Assembly (NCBI GenBank): GCA_024529925.1
Contig: JAFEUB010000720.1
Coordinates: 1,307,314-1,371,313, forward strand
DNA: 64,000 nucleotides
Direction: 5' to 3'
From: Ophthalmolycus amberensis
Taxonomy: Eukaryota; Chordata; Actinopteri; Perciformes; Zoarcidae
In this document: positions 61,741 through 64,000 of the stretch, in pieces
Numbering within the stretch: the first letter of the stretch is position 1
Layout: each line of letters starts with the position of its first letter
Notes under the pieces: generated by a model
Databases searched by the model: none
Seen by the model: only the letters and a program-made list of their open reading frames with translations
What the model was told of the DNA's origin: nothing
Made by a program: the position numbers and the translations under genes

Positions 61741-62702
61741 AAAGCACCACAGCGGCTACGGGTACAGAGCTGCTAGCGTGTGTGAAAATAGTTAAACGGC
61801 GATCAAAGGACATGCATACTAAAATCAAATTCAAATCATAGGATTTTAAAGTTTATGAACCACAAAATACGACACAAACTAACTGTAAAAGAATCTCGTA
61901 AATCCACACCTTTGTTCGCTAAAACACCCTGAGATCTGTGGCAACAATTTTCTGTGGGCTGTTGTGAAGCTCTTTCCAACCAGAAAAACTATGCCTCTGA
62001 TTGTATCATACTCACTGAGTTCTAGTAAAAAATGAAAGAGGCGGAGACGAGGCACAGCCTTGATCAATTTGAAATGTGTCCAAAATTACATCGGATCAGC
62101 CAGTTGAGTAGCTTTTGTGGGCACAGCCAAAGGCCGTTTGTCTGTTATGTTCTTCCTCCTCGGATTCTTCATTCTCATGTGTAGAATCTTGCACACAGTC
62201 TGTGTATGTGTAACGAGGAAGATGGTCACCCCACCTCTCAAGCTGGAAATGGTGGATTTTGCTCTCCCATCATTCCATGTTTTGTCCAAAAACAGAAAAT
62301 GAAGCAGTGGTGGTGTTCTCATATTTCATTCAAAACCTTTCACACCCTCTGAAAAGAGTCCCATATCGGCCCTAGTACCATTAAACCCCTATGTGGATCG
62401 ATTTGCCCACACTTCCGTAAAGAAGTGGTTGCCGTAGCCTAAAGGACTAAAGAAGCAGGCTTGGATGGTTGCTGCTGGGAAAATGTGGGGAGGCTACACT
62501 ATAAGGTTATTTTCAAGCAAAGTGGCGGAGGATGGAAGAGGACTGGTGTGAAAGTGCCAAACTCTGAACATGAAGCAGGGTGAATACGACAAAGCTCGTG
62601 CATGGTTGGTTGATATTCCCCGGAAAAATTCACAGTTGAAAAGAAAGAAACTTTTCTGAAATGGCTTTTTTTTTTGCGGGAACAAAAATACTCTTACAGC
62701 GT

Positions 62703-62798
62703 ACCATTACCATCTGGTTTTTTGTTTTTTTTCAAGCTCAGGGGCCCAGCACCATTACCATCTGGTTTTTTGTTTTTTTTCAAGCTCAGGGGCCTAGC
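62703..62798 (+). repeat. Tandem duplication of a 48 bp unit
   Basis: Two adjacent 48 bp copies (62703-62750 and 62751-62798) starting ACCATTACCATCTGG and ending CAGGGGCCCAGC / CAGGGGCCTAGC differ at one base only, so the duplication is recent. No gene overlaps it. Confidence 0.95.
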
Positions 62799-63383
62799 TT
62801 AGGTGACAGATTGGTCCCAAGGAAAGGACAGACTGCCTGATGTTCAAGAATGTAAGGCGTGTGAAGTTCTGATCCATAAATGTCATTTTATCTTCATTCA
62901 CTCCGTATCTCTCTTAAGGGTGTAGTTTTTTCCACACACACGCGCACACACATACACTTTTTCTCTTACTCTCTCATCTGTCAGATGCCTAATCTGATAT
63001 TAAAAGTACTCCCAAATGCTACACTACCCTTCAAAGTTCCCATTTACCTCTGAGACACATGCGTATCTGGCAATGACACTCCTCTTTCAGTCTTTCCTAA
63101 ACACGGACACACCCACAGGGACATTGATTTCTTCCCCACCCTTCCCCCTCACAGACACACACCGACCTGCCGCTGCCACGAAGCACATTTTCCCTTTGAA
63201 CTAGCCGTCCTACAAATGTCAGGTGGGGTCGGTGTGCGGGTGAAGGAAGAAGAAGGATGGATGGGAATTGAGTGCGAGATGCACACATCAGAACACAAGG
63301 AGCATGTCACATTCGCGTGAAATCATGTTATCAGACCGACGCAGGGTATGCCAGCTGGGAGAAGGAAGCATGAGGAGGAGAGA

Positions 63384-63403
63384 GGGGGGGGGGGGGGGGG
63401 GGG
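63384..63403. repeat. Poly-G run, 20 bp
   Basis: Twenty consecutive G on the plus strand inside GA-rich DNA. Comparable G/C homopolymers occur at 21199-21214, 29993-30008, 52860-52870, 55211-55226 and 59077-59088. Lengths may be affected by sequencing. Confidence 0.9.
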
Positions 63404-64000
63404 AGAAATGTTAGACACTGTTTGCTTTCATATCCTGGCTATGAAATTAAATATACATTGAAAAGCAGGGACTTTGTATTGCTGGAATTATTACTGGAAA
63501 GGCTCTCATTCTGAGTCCAGGACTGTTTTAAGTGCTGCGTTTGGATGTGGACCAGCCAACAGGATTGGGTGTCAATTCCATGGTTACTTTGTGTCGTACA
63601 CCCACCTAAGCTTCAAAGAAATGCCTTAGATAGAAAGAGGAGCGTATAATCGCCGACATAATATGCGCTCACACATGCGTACTATACACAGTGTTGGCAT
63701 AATCTCCCCTGCTTTTGGCATGTGGATGTGCACACTCAGAAGTGCTCCCACCTTTATTGTATGTCCATCATATTCGACAGAGCGTGCCGCGCACACCCAC
63801 ATGTACGATACGGGTAGCAGAGACATGTTTTTAGGAAGAAAAAGGCACACACACAATCTCAAAACCTACACTCTCACATTCTGCACTCTGCTATTTTTAT
63901 TTTGTTATTCTTCATCTTGTATGGGTAATATTAATTATTCATCACCCCAAATATCATCCCAGGAGATTAATGTGAAATGCATCTGTCCCACTTCCTCCAC

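Overview
This 64 kb window is vertebrate nuclear DNA, almost certainly from a ray-finned (teleost, probably spiny-rayed) fish. The genes have short coding exons with GT/AG splice sites, the closest protein matches I recognise are vertebrate brain and membrane proteins, long CA/TG microsatellites are frequent, and several dispersed repeats are of types common in teleost genomes. There are no bacterial operons, CRISPR arrays or phage genes. Gene identities come from remembered family sequences, not from a database search.

Layout. (1) Positions 1-1435, plus strand: the last three coding exons of a cationic amino acid transporter of the SLC7 family, best matched by slc7a14, followed by a probable 3 kb 3'UTR. 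(2) Positions 9717-11893, minus strand: a complete three-exon claudin-11 gene (cldn11, 218 residues), facing slc7a14 tail to tail, with a TATA-like box at 12120-12127. (3) About 12.1-42.9 kb: roughly 31 kb without a recognisable coding exon, holding microsatellites, polypurine tracts and fragments of dispersed repeats. It separates the promoters of cldn11 and the next gene. (4) Positions 43290-43823, plus strand: the first coding exon of an NMDA-receptor GluN3 subunit, best matched by grin3b, in a GC/CpG-rich block. Its splice donor runs directly into a 188 bp uninterrupted (GT)94 repeat. (5) 43.8-64.0 kb: apparently intron 1 of grin3b, since no further receptor exon is visible. It contains a hAT-type non-autonomous DNA transposon with a near-perfect 8 bp target duplication (51247-52473), a 5'-truncated L2-like LINE with a still-open reverse-transcriptase C-terminal frame (about 53608-54574), a degenerate purine minisatellite (about 49.4-50.3 kb) and other repeats.

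The genes do not form one pathway. SLC7A14 is a lysosomal/neuronal transporter-like protein, claudin-11 builds tight junctions in myelin and Sertoli cells, and GluN3B is a glycine-binding glutamate-receptor subunit. What they share is expression in nervous tissue and, for slc7a14 and cldn11, an adjacency also known in mammals. The observations most worth a second look are the (GT)94 tract fused to the grin3b exon 1 donor, the Leu-to-Pro change in the claudin GLW signature, the overlapping uORF at grin3b, and the hAT element with palindromic subterminal repeats.
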